Notes: generated by a model not told the origin, from the sequence alone. Shown: positions 1-12,254, numbered from the stretch's first letter. The stretch: 64,000 bases of DNA from Ashinkailepas kermadecensis (GCA_034440615.1 JAOTOM010005049.1:186001-250000); one strand, 5' to 3'. Numbers and translations: made by a program.

Positions 1-730
1 CCGGTACTGCCGCCGTCAGACAGCACTAATTATGGAGCGGACATCTGGGAGAAATTAGAGTGATTACCGACTCACGTGAGCGGGTTTGATGCCTGCCGGC
101 CGGCACGGCTTCCCCACCGAGCGCGCTCCCATCACGCCCCGACATGTGAGCCAGACTCATTGAATGGCAAACTTTTCCGACATTCTCTTCGCTAATCCGT
201 TCGCCGGTCTCGCGCAAAGGCCCCAACAGGTGTACCCGCTAGGCAAATAGCGTCGGCGTCTTTCTCAGGTGGTCGGGTTTCAGTCGCAGCTCACGGCATG
301 CATTCAGCGAGCGAGCGCCTTTCATCGGGTCCTGATGAAGCGCGTCTTCAGTTTTACCGCCAGTTGTCGATATTACCCTCAGCATCAACGGGGTGCTGCT
401 CATGCATATTCATCGCGTCTCGACTGCCGGGCGCGCCGCCCCTATGGCCTCCTTCCGTCGCTGTCACCCTCGCGTCAGGGAGGCATTTTTGTGCGGCTCC
501 CCTCGGTGGCCCGTCTCGGCGCGACGGCGGCGACGGACGACGATTTTTAAACCGATAATTATTATTAATCAGTCCGGCGGCCCGACATAACGAGACCGGC
601 GCAGCGGCAGGCGGCGGGCCCGCCGATTAATGGCGGGATTACCTACGGCGCGGAACGCGGCGACGAGGGAGGCGAGGCGCCGCCAGCCACGGCCGCTCGA
701 CGCGTCGGTGATGGGCTGGATCACGGCAGT
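1..730. other. Intronic, CpG-rich, nothing assigned
   Basis: GC-rich sequence with frequent CG dinucleotides and short AT islands (560-575). Short open frames only. Confidence 0.5.
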
Positions 731-1206
731 GGCCAGGGGCGGTGTCAGGTACCAGAGCGGTCAGGAGCGGTCAGGCACCACAGCGGTCAGGGGCGACGTC
801 AGGTACCAGAGCGGTCCGGGCAGCATCAGGTACCAGGGCGGTCAGAGACGGCGTCAGGTACCAGAGCGGTCAGGTGCGGCGTCAGGTACCACAATGGACA
901 GGAGCGGTGTCAGGTACCACAGGGGTCAGGGGCGCCGTCAGGTACCACAGCGGTCAGAGACGGCGTCAGGTACTAAAGCGGTCCGGGGCGACGTCAGGTA
1001 CCAGAGCGGACAGAGGCGGCGTCTGGTACCAGAGCGGTCAGGGGCGGTGTTAGGTACCACAGCGGTCAGAGGCGGCGTCAGGTACCACAGCGGTCAGGGG
1101 CGATGTTAGATACCAGAGCGGTCAGAGGCGATGTTAGGTACCAGAGCGGTCAGAGGAGATGTTAGGTACCACAGCGGTCAGAGGTAGAGTCAGATAGCAG
1201 AGCGAT
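731..1206. repeat. 28-bp minisatellite, about 17 copies
   Basis: Unit core CAGGTACCAGAGCGGTCAGG with variable GGCGGCGT. The period is not a multiple of three, and the open frames across it are incidental. Confidence 0.9.
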
Positions 1207-1354
1207 CATGCTGAAGTGTAAGTTTCATGAATATCTCAACAACGATTGTTGATGTATACTTTTAGATATGATTTATTAGATCATCTTGCTGTTTCGCTTC
1301 TGCTGGCGTCCATGACTATGCCATTAATGATGCATGTAGCTGTGACCTGGTGGT

Positions 1355-1420
1355 GATCTCTGCTTGGTCATTTGGTTGGATCTCTGCTTGGTCATTTGGT
1401 TGGATCTCTGCTTGGTCATG
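1355..1420. repeat. 24-bp repeat, 2.7 copies
   Basis: Exact repeats of GATCTCTGCTTGGTCATTTG followed by GTTG. Confidence 0.9.
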
Positions 1421-2472
1421 ACCCGGGTTACCAGTTAGCTTTACAACTGATGTCGGATCGCCAGCTGCCGGTGTTGTTCATGGAGTAACTTACATGGAGG
1501 AAGTCGCGGTGTAGTTAATGACGGGGCACATGGGATGCATTTTGAACTTGAAAAATAACTGTGTGAACTTATTAATGACCTCTGTGGGTCAATGAAATCA
1601 ATGTCCAGAAATAAGCCGTGACGTGGATATGCGACACAGTTTTGAGCATATTTTACGAGAAAATGAGTGATATCGTCGAGCCGGTGATAAGCTTGAGGCG
1701 AATATCGAACTCCACGAATGTCTACGCTCATGTCAGTGGGTTAGGATTTATAAACAACTCATTGCCAATGATGACGGGATGCCAGTGGACCATCCAGAGT
1801 CATCCTGCCCTTTGAGCTGGTCAGAACCACCCCACATTCTCTCCTGCCTAGGTATCCATGCAGCTTTCTGGACATGTATATGATGGATGCTGATTTAAAT
1901 TCGTTGAGCTGGTCCAATGAGGTGTTCGTGCCATTTTCTTGTACAGCAACACCCAGCATTATAGCAACATTACAATTGAAGAATATTGAGGGCTCATGCC
2001 CCCCCCCACCCACCTCCCCACCCCCACCCCCCGAACATGGAAGACACCCATGTGTGCACCTATCCACCTAAGTGATAACCATTGCCAAGGTTCCTAAAAC
2101 ATCAGCCGTTTCATCAATGGGCAAATTATACTAGAGATAACTGCACCTGCATGCTAATTCAGAAATCTTCAGAGTCGCAATGTATACAATATAACACACA
2201 CAAAAAAACAATGGTATCAACCGTTTCAACAGCCTGCGATAATCTACAGAAACGCATTGCCACATGGTAGCTATATTTCAATTGAGGTGTGATAGCTGGC
2301 TGGTGATGACTAGAATGAACCCGCTAGCTGTCACGTGGTTTTCCTATCAATACTGCAATTTGATTGGCTGACCCCCAATACTGAGTGGTAGTCAACTGAT
2401 GCATTTGACTTCAGCTTAATCACTAATCGGCTGTGCCACGCTTAGCGACTCTCGATAATTCTGATAAAAGTA
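1421..2472. other. Intronic, nothing assigned
   Basis: Mixed-composition sequence with a C/A-rich tract at 1998-2033. It leads into the Penelope-like fragment without visible element sequence upstream. Confidence 0.5.
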
Positions 2473-3501
2473 ATGATGGGTAAAAGCAATCATCTCTACA
2501 TGAGGTATACAGACGATATTTTTCGTGTTTGTACACATGGCTTGGCCTCTCTGCTCGACTTCTTTGCAGAAATTAGCCAACAACATTCCAGCATCAAGTT
2601 TACCTTAGAACACACTGATCATAGCAGTTCGATTCCTTTCCTTGATACGTTGTTTGTAGTTCAGGCTGATGGGAGCTACACCACCGAGCTGTACTTTAAA
2701 CCAATGGCAGCCCCCATCATCTTCCACTATGATTCGGCCCATCCGATGGCCACTAAAAAGGCCGTTCTAACATCCCAAATGAGGAGAGCAGCACGAGTCT
2801 CCTCCGATACTATTTCATGCGAGCGGAGCCTTGCGAAGATGACGACTCTTTTCCTGGAAAACGGATATCCAGCACATCGGGTACACTCCGCCGCTCGTGC
2901 TGTTCACCCTCACAACAGGAGTAGGATAGGTGGGCAACGTCAGCATCGAGCGGGTAGCAATCCCAACTATGTTCACATGAGACTTCCTTTTGTCGATGAC
3001 CAACTATGTCGACAGGTAAACGCAGCCATCCGTTCGTCTCATTTAAACCATGTTAGGGTAGCCTGGACTAGCGGACCTACGCTGAAATCTTACCTGGTCC
3101 GCTCAGCCCTGGAAATGCCGCCATGCCCTGCTGGTAGGAGAACGTGCCACACCTGTATCAACGGGCTCAAAGATAGATGCACACGGAAAAACGTAGTTTA
3201 CAAAATAACGTGCAATCGTTGTCTTGGAACATTTTATGTCGGTGAAACCAAACGTAGCATCAGGGATAGGTACAATGAGCACTTGGGAGATGCCAGACTT
3301 CGGAGAGCATACACACCTTTAGGCGAACACATGATCGACAAACATTCTAACATGGAACACAGCGACACTAACACAAACTTCAAAGTAGAAATTCTAGTAA
3401 CAGCCAGGGACAACGCTGATCTGAAGGTCCTCGAATCTCTACATATACGTAATCTACGGCCGCAACTAAACACGCAAACGACGCCTTGGTATATCACATA
3501 A
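2473..3501 (+). pseudogene. Penelope-like element, 5'-truncated: RT end plus GIY-YIG endonuclease
   Basis: Uninterrupted 342-codon frame. It starts just before the reverse transcriptase catalytic motif (RYTDDIF, residues 11-17) and continues through palm/thumb-like sequence (SSIPFLDTLF). It then enters a Cys-containing linker (CHTCINGLKDRC) and a GIY-YIG nuclease module from about residue 241 (VVYKI, FYVGETKRSIRDRYNEH, GEHMIDKH, LESLHIRNL). An RT followed by a GIY-YIG nuclease is the plan of Penelope-like retroelements. Most of the RT (fingers and the first catalytic Asp motif) is missing, and an in-frame stop lies at 2443, so the copy is truncated at the 5' end. The remaining frame has no stop or frameshift, suggesting fairly recent insertion. 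The ATG at 2473 is just the first in the fragment. The element sits in a cut intron, same strand. Confidence 0.9.
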
Positions 3502-3764
3502 AATTACACAAACATAAATTATATATAGTATGTATTACGCGTTAAATTGGATATATGTCTATATATATGCGTGAGTGTATGTATCGATATGTATATGGAC
3601 CATCGGCTCGGGCTTCCTCAGAGGATTCCTTCTTGACATAGTTTGTTTCTGGTTTGGAGTTTCTGTGAGTGTCTGCACCACTGAGGAGGCTTTTCTGCAT
3701 TCCACGTGTCTTGTTGCACGCTTTTTCCCGCGAGTTTTTTTTTTCAGTTTGAGCTTTTTTCATC

Positions 3765-3799
3765 ACTCATGACGATGGCCCCTGGCCAAAACGTTGAGT
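3765..3799 (+). ncRNA. Degenerate hammerhead-ribozyme-like motif in the Penelope-like element
   Basis: TGACGAT is followed by a perfect short stem GGCC-CCT-GGCC and then AAAACG. The order matches a hammerhead core (CTGATGA, stem II, GAAA), which Penelope-like elements often carry in their terminal repeats. Two bases of the CTGATGA box and one of the GAAA box differ, so cleavage activity is doubtful. The outer bases ACTCA and TGAGT can also pair. Confidence 0.45.
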
Positions 3800-3862
3800 A
3801 ATAAAATATAACCTTTATCGCTACTTTTGATATCAACTCAGCACCTCCTGGTATATTGAAGG

Positions 3863-4616
3863 TCGTATATGTTCTTTACACACAATGTCTAAAACCCAGG
3901 AGCATCTAAGAGCCATTCTTCGTTGTATTAAACAAAAAAGCAATGATTGCACAGGTACAAGACATATTCGAAGTGAAATGTTGCCTTCATGTGCACACCT
4001 GTTGTCACGAGAAATAGTTCTGGTACGTTGATCGCTCTTTTCCAGCTTTGTCCACCAACTTCAAGTCATGCCTGTATGGCATTGTCATGTGCTCTTTGTT
4101 GGGGGAGGGGGGGGAGAAATGCCTCATTTGACCCTACATAATCGCAGTTTGGCGGGACCCTGACCGAGATGCTCGAACTCCCCAAGATCGCCCTGAGACA
4201 CCAGCAAGCCTTGTTAAAAATAAAGCCACAACAATCTGAAAAAGCTCCACATTCTGCTGACGCACACCAGACATTCTCCTCACGCAGACATCAGCTTTTC
4301 TCCCCCCCCTCACAGCGCCGTGACCAGACTGTTGATGGCGCAGTGGCGTGCGAGGGCCGGCCGGCGAGCGGGCGCGTTCCGTGCCGTCAGCGGTGATAAT
4401 TATCCACACCGTACTTAGCCGCCACTCTGTGTATAGTCAGCCAATCGGCTGATCGATTCATCGGGCGGAAACGCTGATCGATGTCTTCCCGGGTGGCGGC
4501 GTGATTGGCGAAATTAGCCCGTCTGGGCGGTCGGCCACGTGTCGTACCCGCCACGCTTGAGTGCCTCGGTCAGGTGTCATCAGGGCAGCCGCCTGGTGTC
4601 AGTCGCCGGCCGGCCG
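3863..4616. other. Intronic, nothing assigned
   Basis: Turns from AT-rich to CpG-rich at about 4300. G run at about 4101-4115. Confidence 0.5.
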
Positions 4617-5655
4617 TCCCCCCGTCCCCAGCCGTGCCCCCGTCCCCAGCCGTGCCCCGTCCCCAGCCGTCCCCCCCCGTCCCCAGCCGTACTCCCAGTC
4701 CCCAGCCGTCCCCCAGTCCCCAGCCGTCCTCCTCGTCCCCAAGCCGTCCCCAGTCCCCAGCCGTTCCCCAGTCCCCAGCCGTCCCCCAGTCCCCAGCCGT
4801 GCCCCAGTCCCCAGCCGTGCCCCAGTCCCCAGCCGTGTCCCAGTCCCCAGCCGTCCCCCAGTCCCCAGCCGTCTCCCAGTCCCCAGCCGTTCCCCAGTCC
4901 CCAGCCGTCCCCCCGTCCCCAGCCGTGCCCCAGTCCCCAGCCGTGCCCCAGTCCCCAGCCGTCCCCCCGTCCCCAGCCGTCCCCCAGTCCCCAGCCGTCC
5001 CCTCGTCCCCAGCCGTCCCTAGCCGTACCCCCGTCCCCAGCCGTCCCCCCGTCCCCAGCCGTCCCCCAGTCCCCAGCCGTCCCCCCGTCTCCAGCCGTGC
5101 CCCCGCCCCGCCGTGCCCCGCCCCAGCCGTGCCCCCGTCCCCAGCCGTCCCCGTCCCCAGCCGTACCCGTCCCCAGCCGTCCCCTCGTCCCCAGCCGTCC
5201 CCAGCCGTCCCCCGTCCCCAGCCGTCCCCCGTCCTCAGCCGTCCCCAGTCCCCAGCCGTCTCCCAATCCCCAGCCGTCTCCCAGTCCCCAGCCGTGCCCC
5301 AGTCCCCAGCCGTGCCCCAGTCCCCAGCCGTGTCCCAGTCCCCAGCCGTGCCCCAGTCCCCAGCCGTGCCCCAGTCCCCAGCCGTGCCCCAGTCCCCAGC
5401 CGTGTCCCAGTCTCAGCCGTACCCCCGCTCACAGCCGTGCCCCAGTCCCCAGCCGTGTCCCAGTCCCCAGCCGTGCCCTAGCCCCAGCCGTACCCCAGTC
5501 CCCAGCCGTGCCCAACTATGGCCCAGTCCCCAGCTGTGCCCAACTGTACCCCAGTCCCCAGCTGTGCCCAACTGTGCCCCAGTCCCCAGCTGTGCCCAAC
5601 TGTGCCCCAGTCCCCAGCCGTGGCCAACTGTGACCCAGTCCCTAGCCATGCTGAA
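4617..5655. repeat. 18-bp C-rich minisatellite, over 50 copies
   Basis: Unit core AGTCCCCAGCCGT with CCCC runs. Because 18 is a multiple of three, several frames stay open as Pro/Ser/Val/Ala-rich repeats. After about 5510 it drifts into a related repeat with GTGCCCAACTGTG. The minus strand is rich in GGGG runs and could form G-quadruplexes. Confidence 0.92.
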
Positions 5656-7490
5656 CTGTGCCCCAATCCTCGGTCTCCTCGGTCGGCTATTGGCTGAGTG
5701 TTGGCGGTGCTGGCTGGTTGTTTGGTTTAAGTCGCCTTGGTCGGCTATTTGCCGGTTGTTGACATTGTTGGCTGATTGTTGGGTCTAAGTCGCCTCGGTG
5801 GGCTATTTCGAGGCTCTTGGATGAAAATAGGTAGAGCGAGAAGCGTAGAGAAAAAGAGCAAAAGTGCTTGTCACTTTGTTAAATTTATTACGGAGGGAAA
5901 ATTACCTTTTTTGGTAACCAATAGAGCTGGTTCAAATATGCTTTTTTTTAACATAATATAGTGTACGTCCATGGCTCAAATGGCCTTGGCCTGATTGGTC
6001 CAAGCAATCCAGTCCAGGGGTACCAATGAATGATCGAGGAGAGCGGTGCCCCTCCCCCCCCCTCCCCCTTAGCGGATGCAGGGTGACACATGTTATGGGG
6101 GTACGGTGAGTGAAGGGGGAGGGGAAAGGAGGAGTAGATGCTGTTTCACTGCCCCGATTGTTCCGTGCCCAACAGTGGCCTCTCTGTTATAATCAACTGC
6201 CCTTCCTTGCCAGTCTGACGAAATTGTACCAGTATTCCCAGGGGTGTAGCGTTAAATGCTTTTGGAAGGGAACTTGCCCCCCAATGTTCGCTGTTCCTCC
6301 CCCCCCCCTCAATAATTATATCTTTCAATATTGTATCATATGTGGTATGCTCCCCCCCTGCCCACACCTCCACTCCATTTGGTCCAACCCATTGCCTTTA
6401 TGTATTGTGCCCTCCCAACAATTTCCAGAAGCCTACAACTATGAGTATTCTGCACGAGCTATGGTTATGGGCGGCATCAGCCGGGATGGGCACCGGTATC
6501 GGGGCTCCACCTAGCAGATTAACCTGTATGCCTCCCCTGTTTGTTTGTACTCATTGAGGAAGTGTGTGCATCTTGGTAATGCCAGACTCATATGGCAGTG
6601 ATCTCATGGTCCCTCCTGTTGCGGATGAATCACACGGGTGAATATCTCTCACTACGCTGGCTATCTGGTAATCATGTTAGCGTCAGATTATATTATGATA
6701 TTCCACGAAAATCCTTGGTATTCTGAAATAGGGCAGACCAGAGCAAGACGTCCCACCCGAGCAAAACGCCCCTGTTGCTGGAAAACATATAATCGTGGAT
6801 ATCTTTTTTGAAATCCTGGTTGTCTGCCGACGAGTATTTCGTGATTTCCCTTTCTACAACGGAAATGCGGGTGGGCTGTTTCGATCAGTGCATAAATTAT
6901 TTTGAGGAGTGATTTTTGTTTGTTTCAGATGTTATGAACTGCATCTAGTAACCGACAATACTGGACAAATATTAGTATAAAGGTATAGCTAGCACATAGT
7001 GCATACGATATTGCAAATGCATGACATGAGTACATGAGTGCCAATAAATACTATCGACATGGCGCTTTAGTTCCAATAAATTGCTTTATTTCCAAGTCAG
7101 AATAGGGTAGCATGCCCATACCTGGTGGAGTAAGCGACCCCATTAGGCTGTTTTCCGTTTGTCTGACGTCTGACCTCATTGTAAAAACAATAATAGGTCA
7201 TTGACGTTTCAAAATTGCCATAGATCGTTGACCTTATGTGACCACGGATTATTTTCTTGTTTGATAGTAGGGCTACACTAGTCTAATTTTAGGTGCTGAT
7301 ATTGAGCTCTGCATCCCAACTCTTCTCCTCCCCTTCCTCCTTAAACTCTGCGTCAATAAAACGTTGACCCTATTAAAGCAATTAAATTTGAGGCCACCCG
7401 TTGCCTGACCTGACCCGTCACCCGTGCGCTACAGTACTGCTTATGATGCGTTATTAAATTCGTAAGACACTGAAGAAGACAGCAGTGCGC
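5656..7490. other. Intronic, mostly AT-balanced, nothing assigned
   Basis: Left edge (5670-5815) has loose repeats of TCGGCTATT and GGCTGATTGTTGG. C runs at 6050-6068 and 6300-6310. No gene or element recognised. Confidence 0.5.
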
Positions 7491-8210
7491 GTGTCGGGTG
7501 TGCGGCTCTGGTGCTCGACACCAGCTGGATGTGTCGGGTGTACGGCTCTGGTGCTCGACACCAGCTGGATGTGTCGGGTGTGCGGCTCTGGTGCTCGACA
7601 CCAGCTGGATGTGTCGGGTGTACGGCTCTGGTGCTCGACACCTGCTGGATGTGTCGGGTGTACGGCTCTGGTGCTCGACACCAGCTGGATGTGTCGGGTG
7701 TGCGGCTCTGGTGCTCGACACCTGCTGGATGTGTCGGGTGTACGGCTCTGGTGCTCGACACCAGCTGGATGTGTCGGGTGTACGGCTCTGGTGCTCGACA
7801 CCTGCTGGATGTGTCGGGTGTACGGCTCTGGTGCTCGACACCAGCTGGATGTGTCGGGTGTACGGCTCTGGTGCTCGACACCTGCTGGATGTGTCGGGTG
7901 TACGGCTCTGGTGCTCGACACCAGCTGGATGTGTCGGGTGTACGGCTCTGGTGCTCGACACCAGCTGGCTGTGTCGGGTGTACGGCTCTGGTGCTCGACA
8001 CCTGCTGGATGTGTCGGGTGTACGGCTCTGGTGCTCGACACCAGCTGGATGTGTCGGGGTGTGCGGCTCTGGTGCTCGACACCAGCTGGATGTGTCGGGT
8101 GTACGGCTCTGGTGCTCGACACCTGCTGGATGTGTCGGGTGTACGGCTCTGGTGCTCGACACTAGCTGGATGTGTCGGGTGTACGGCTCTGGTGCTCGAC
8201 ACCTGCCGGA
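7491..8210. repeat. 40-bp minisatellite, about 18 copies
   Basis: Unit includes GTGTCGGGTGTACGGCTCTG and GTGCTCGACACC. Two main unit types, ACCAGCTGG and ACCTGCTGG, alternate through the middle. One unit has an extra G near 8058. Long frames in both strands are artefacts of the repeat. Confidence 0.95.
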
Positions 8211-8481
8211 TATTCGGCACGGCATTCGGTCAGGCTGCCGCGTCCGAGGAAACTGCTCAGTTGATGGTGCCAGAACTGTGGTCGGTCGACGAACATGTCT
8301 TTCCGGACAGAACGGCTTCTCGCCGTTTGTACCGGCGGGAGGATTAGACTCAAACACCACCACAGAGGCCGAATCAGAGGCGCCGACCGTGTAAAGAAGC
8401 CAGTGTAAAGACGCACGCTCGGGGAGAATCTGACGAGTTCATGTCGCTGGTTCTGAAGATATTAGTTGATGCCGCTGAAGT

Positions 8482-8788
8482 TCATGTCGGTCGGGATCTG
8501 TGATGTCAGCCAGAGTTCCTGATGTCGGTCTGAGTTCTTAATGTCAGCAGCGATCCCTGATGTCGGCCGGGGTCCCTAATGTCAGCCGCGGTCCCTAATG
8601 TCAGCCGCGGTCCCTAATGTCAGCCGCGGTCCCTAATGTCAGCAGCGATCCTTGATCTCGGCCGGGGTCCTTAAAGTCAGCCGCGGTTTCTGATGTCAGC
8701 CGGAGTTTCCGGTGTGGCCGCGATCCCTGGTGTCGACTGGGGACCCCTTATGTCAGCCAGATTCCCTGACATTGGCCGCAGACCCCGG
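8482..8788. repeat. 19-bp degenerate minisatellite, about 16 copies
   Basis: Unit core AATGTCAGCCGCGGTCCCT. The central copies are nearly identical and the outer ones degenerate. Confidence 0.88.
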
Positions 8789-8825
8789 AGTGCCGTGGTG
8801 CGGGGCCGCCCATGACTCGGGAAAG

Positions 8826-9120
8826 GCAGTGGCAGCGGGAGCGGCAGCGGGAGCGGCAGCGGCAGCGGCAGCGGCAGCGGCAGCGGCAGCGGCAGCGGCA
8901 GCGGCAGCGGCAGCGGCAGCGGCAGCGGCAGCGGCAGCGGCAGCGGCAGCGGCAGCGGCAGCGGCAGCGGCAGCGGCAGCGGCAGCGGCAGCGGCAGCGG
9001 CAGCGGCAGCGGCAGCGGCAGCGGCAGCGGCAGCGGCAGCGGCAGCGGCAGCGGCAGCGGCAGCGGCAGCGGCAGCGGCAGCGGCAGCGGCAGCGGCAGC
9101 GGCAGCGGCAGCGGCAGCGG
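8826..9120. repeat. Hexamer array (GGCAGC), about 49 copies
   Basis: Almost pure GGCAGC repeats, a few GGGAGC at the left edge. Open in all three frames (poly-Ala, Arg-Gln and Gly-Ser), so no frame is favoured as coding. CAG/CNG content makes slippage and hairpins likely. Confidence 0.97.
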
Positions 9121-10206
9121 CCGTCCACGCCCTGAGTCAGGCGGGCTGGCGCTAATTGTGACTGAAGGGCGGATGTGAGCGGCAGCCGGGTATGCGTCAC
9201 AGCACAGCTAACCCCTTGTTCAAGGCCGCACTTGCCGGCGGTTGCGGCATGAGTATCGCCCGCGTCCATTACGGCTGCAACGGCGCGAAGCTGCGCGCGC
9301 CGGCGACACGCCCCGCTGCCGCGGCCGCCGAGACTCATCGGCGCCCGCGCCCGACGCCCGCGCCCGGCGCCCGACGCTCGGCCCGGCGCGCCCATTTCTG
9401 ATAGCGGCGCCGCGCAAAAACGCAGAAATGCGATACACTGGGTCGTCAGCCTCGCGACATGGGAATCCCAGTGGGGAGATGTCATTTGTCAAGTCGGCCA
9501 AATTCTCGACCGAGGGGCCGGCTTTTTAGCGCGGCTATATTTCACCCTCGCGAACACTACCGGCGACATCTGGGCGAATGGCAACCGGGCTGGCGCGACT
9601 GCGCCATTACAGTGCCGCAGCCGGTGTTTACCGCCTGTCTGTCTGTCTTATTAGCTGATGGTTATTGGCCCTCATTATCGACGACCTGCATTGTGGCGGG
9701 TATTACGAACAAATCGGCGCCGGTCCGTTTCCGCCGAGTCAGGCGCTATCCGTTACTGTGCAATCACCTGAGCGGTTCCCATCATCACGGCGGGTTGCCA
9801 TTGCATTGGTGCGCGCCGGCAGGGCCAGGCCAAAGTGCGGCCGAGACGCGGCTGACGTCCGGCCGAGACGCGGCTGACGTCCGGCCGGAGCGGCGGTGGC
9901 TGCCCAGCGCTGCGGACGCGCGCCGACGCAGATCGCGTCGCGCGCAGACCGACACCCGCGGCGCAGCGCAGCTCTCAGTGGGCAGCTCTGGCGGTCCGCG
10001 TCACAACCGCCGCACATCGGCGGCCTGGCGGCGCTCATGGCGCGGCGCGGCGCGGCGCGAACGCCACGGCCGCCGCGCCGGGCGGGTCAGCATCGAACAA
10101 AGGCTGCAGAGCGGAAATAATAAATTAGTAATTATTACGGCAAAGTTCCCATACGGGGCGGATTATTATAATTGCAGTCGGGAATTGCAGCGGAGGCACT
10201 GCAGGC
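9121..10206. other. CpG-island-like intronic stretch
   Basis: Very rich in CG (for example GCGCGGCGCGGCGCG near 10040). It might be an intragenic CpG island or promoter, but no TATA, initiator or coding sequence is visible. Confidence 0.4.
9839..9885. repeat. 22-bp repeat, two copies
   Basis: GGCCGAGACGCGGCTGACGT with CC, twice in tandem inside a CpG-rich stretch. Confidence 0.8.
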
Positions 10207-10435
10207 AGCGGCACCGTGCCGGAGGTCGTGTCAAGTGCTGCAGCACCGCGCGGAAGGCCACGTCACGTGCTGCAGCACCGCGCGGGAGGCCACGTCACGT
10301 GCTGCAGCACCGCGCGGAAGGCCACGTCACGTGCTGCAGCACCGCGCGGGAGGCCACGTCACGTGCTGCAGCACCGCGCGGGAGGCCACGTCACGTGCTG
10401 CAGCACCGCGCGGGAGGCCACGTCACGTGCTGCAG
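10207..10435. repeat. 32-bp minisatellite, about 7 copies, with CACGTCACGTG
   Basis: Unit contains GCAGCACCGCGCGG and GGCCACGTCACGTGCT. Each full unit carries an E-box (CACGTG is formed in TCACGTGCT). Confidence 0.93.
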
Positions 10436-12254
10436 GGATGACCTGGCGCCGAGCTGATACCTGAAGCTGTCCAGCGCCTCAGGGCCTGGTGCGATGTGAC
10501 ACCAGCACCACTGCATGGCACGGGCAACACAGGCACCATTGCCTGGCATGGGCAACACCACCACCACTGGCTGATGCTGCTGTTTCGCCGGATCGCCGTC
10601 ACTGATGGTCCCCCCTCCCCCACCCCACCCCTCGATTGGCTCCACCTGAAAGCAAGACCATTGGTAAAAAGCTGACTCATGGTCCATAAATTGTGCTGCT
10701 GTATTGGACGTCACATAGGAGTGCAGGGCGGAGTGTGGGGAGGGGGGGGGGGGACTTGACTCCTTTCCCTCAGACCCAGTCTGCTTGATTGCCGTTTCAT
10801 TCTCATAGTTCAAGGTTATTGTGGGAACGGGAGTTTGCAGCTAATGGTAGTAAAGTCATGCGCAAGCACGATTGGACACTCAATGCAACCACATAATTAT
10901 CGCTTCATTATCCTATTGTTCTTTCGATAATGGCGTCGACGCATTGCAATAGATGCTTTCATTGCATATATGTTTCGCTTCGTCTAATGAACTCGGGGAG
11001 CTTGTGGTGAACTTCAGGGCAAACTCACCAGCTTACATGTTCCAACTGCGGCCGAAGAAGGAATGGATTGATTCCTCACTCCCTCACTCGTGCCAACAGG
11101 GCGACTTCTCGTAGCTTTGGTGCGTTTTGTGCTGCGAAGATATGTCTGCTGCACACGCTTGGGCTTGACTGCCGGGATCATGTTCCATGCCGAGAGGAAT
11201 TTGTGTGGGCCATGGTCCACACCAGATTGTGCAGTCTTTATTAACCCGCGCCGTATCTCCGGTCAGATCCTCACACCCCATCTCAAAGGGGGTCATTAAA
11301 GACTTGGACTTAGGACTTAAAGATTTTAAAGACGTTAAAGACTAAAGTCTAACTTCCAAACTAAGCGCTGCACGAAAACGAGTGCGGTACCATTGGAGAG
11401 CCCTCGGCGAATTGAGTCGGTAAATGGCTGGATGGATGGTTGGAAACGGATAATTTTGAAACCAAAATGTTGACTTGAGAATAATATCGAGTTTTCAAAA
11501 TTGTATATCGGTATGTTAGGGTAATTCACGTCCTGCAATGCAACTTTTACACTATTTAGGCCATGAAAACTGGAAATAAAGCATAAAAATAGCAATGTCT
11601 AAATGAGCTTAGCTTACATTACGCACTTTATGGTGACCTGACCCCAGACCACTTGACGGAGGTCAAACAAATTGCATAAGAAGCTTCCCCCGATGCTTCT
11701 GCATGCATACCTAGGCAAAAATTATGTTAAAAGAGAATGCTTATTGCAAAAATAGGAAAACTGCTCCAAAATGGGCCCAAATTGGCCGTGATGTCAGGGC
11801 GCTGACCTGATGCCAAACAAAATCTGAGATTTTGAAAACACTGCCCAATCACACACACGTAAAAAGTTGCATTTCAATATCTCTTCATGTAAATGAGTCA
11901 TCGATCCTCAAACACTTTTAGAGGTGGGCCTCTTTGACCTGAGCTAGGTCAATGCCCTAGCCATGACCATAACCTGAGGTTGAAAATTTTCACTTCAGAC
12001 ACAAAAATGATCAAGGCAAAGGTGGCATTTCCTGCTCTCGCGGAAAAACCTAAGGGGAGCGTAAAAAGACCCACCTGGAGCCCGGGGCACGTTAAGTAAC
12101 GTATGTGTTGTGCATGTAAACTTGAAGACTGTATCTTAATTATTGCAAGTATTGGGTATGCTAACTTGAACAATGATATGGATTCATAATGGCACGCTAT
12201 TACCGCCACCTTTATAACTTGACTAAGAAGCGGTGCGGATGTATGCTGGCAACT
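10436..12254. other. Intronic, possible old retroposon piece
   Basis: 11290-11345 has a run of AAAGAC/TTAAAGAC-type units after GGGGGTCATTAAAGACTT, like the tail of an old retroposon. The rest is unremarkable and AT-rich after 11400. Confidence 0.4.

Larger units (their letters stand above)
2473..3862 (+). mobile_element. Penelope-like retroelement fragment with 3' tail
   Basis: The coding fragment is followed by about 350 bp of non-coding 3' sequence. This includes an AT-rich stretch (3520-3600), a T-rich tract (3735-3760), a hammerhead-like fold (3765-3799) and AATAAAA at about 3800. I could not find a target-site duplication or the exact 3' end. Confidence 0.7.

Noticed and set aside
4505..5788. 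427-codon Pro/Ser/Val-rich open frame
   Set aside because: It is the 18-bp array translated; other frames over the same DNA are equally open, and no splice or start context is present.
7353..8394. Several 220-340 codon frames on both strands
   Set aside because: All are translations of the 40-bp array.
8712..9155. Poly-alanine, Arg-Gln and Gly-Ser open frames
   Set aside because: A pure hexamer repeat opens every frame; nothing selects one.
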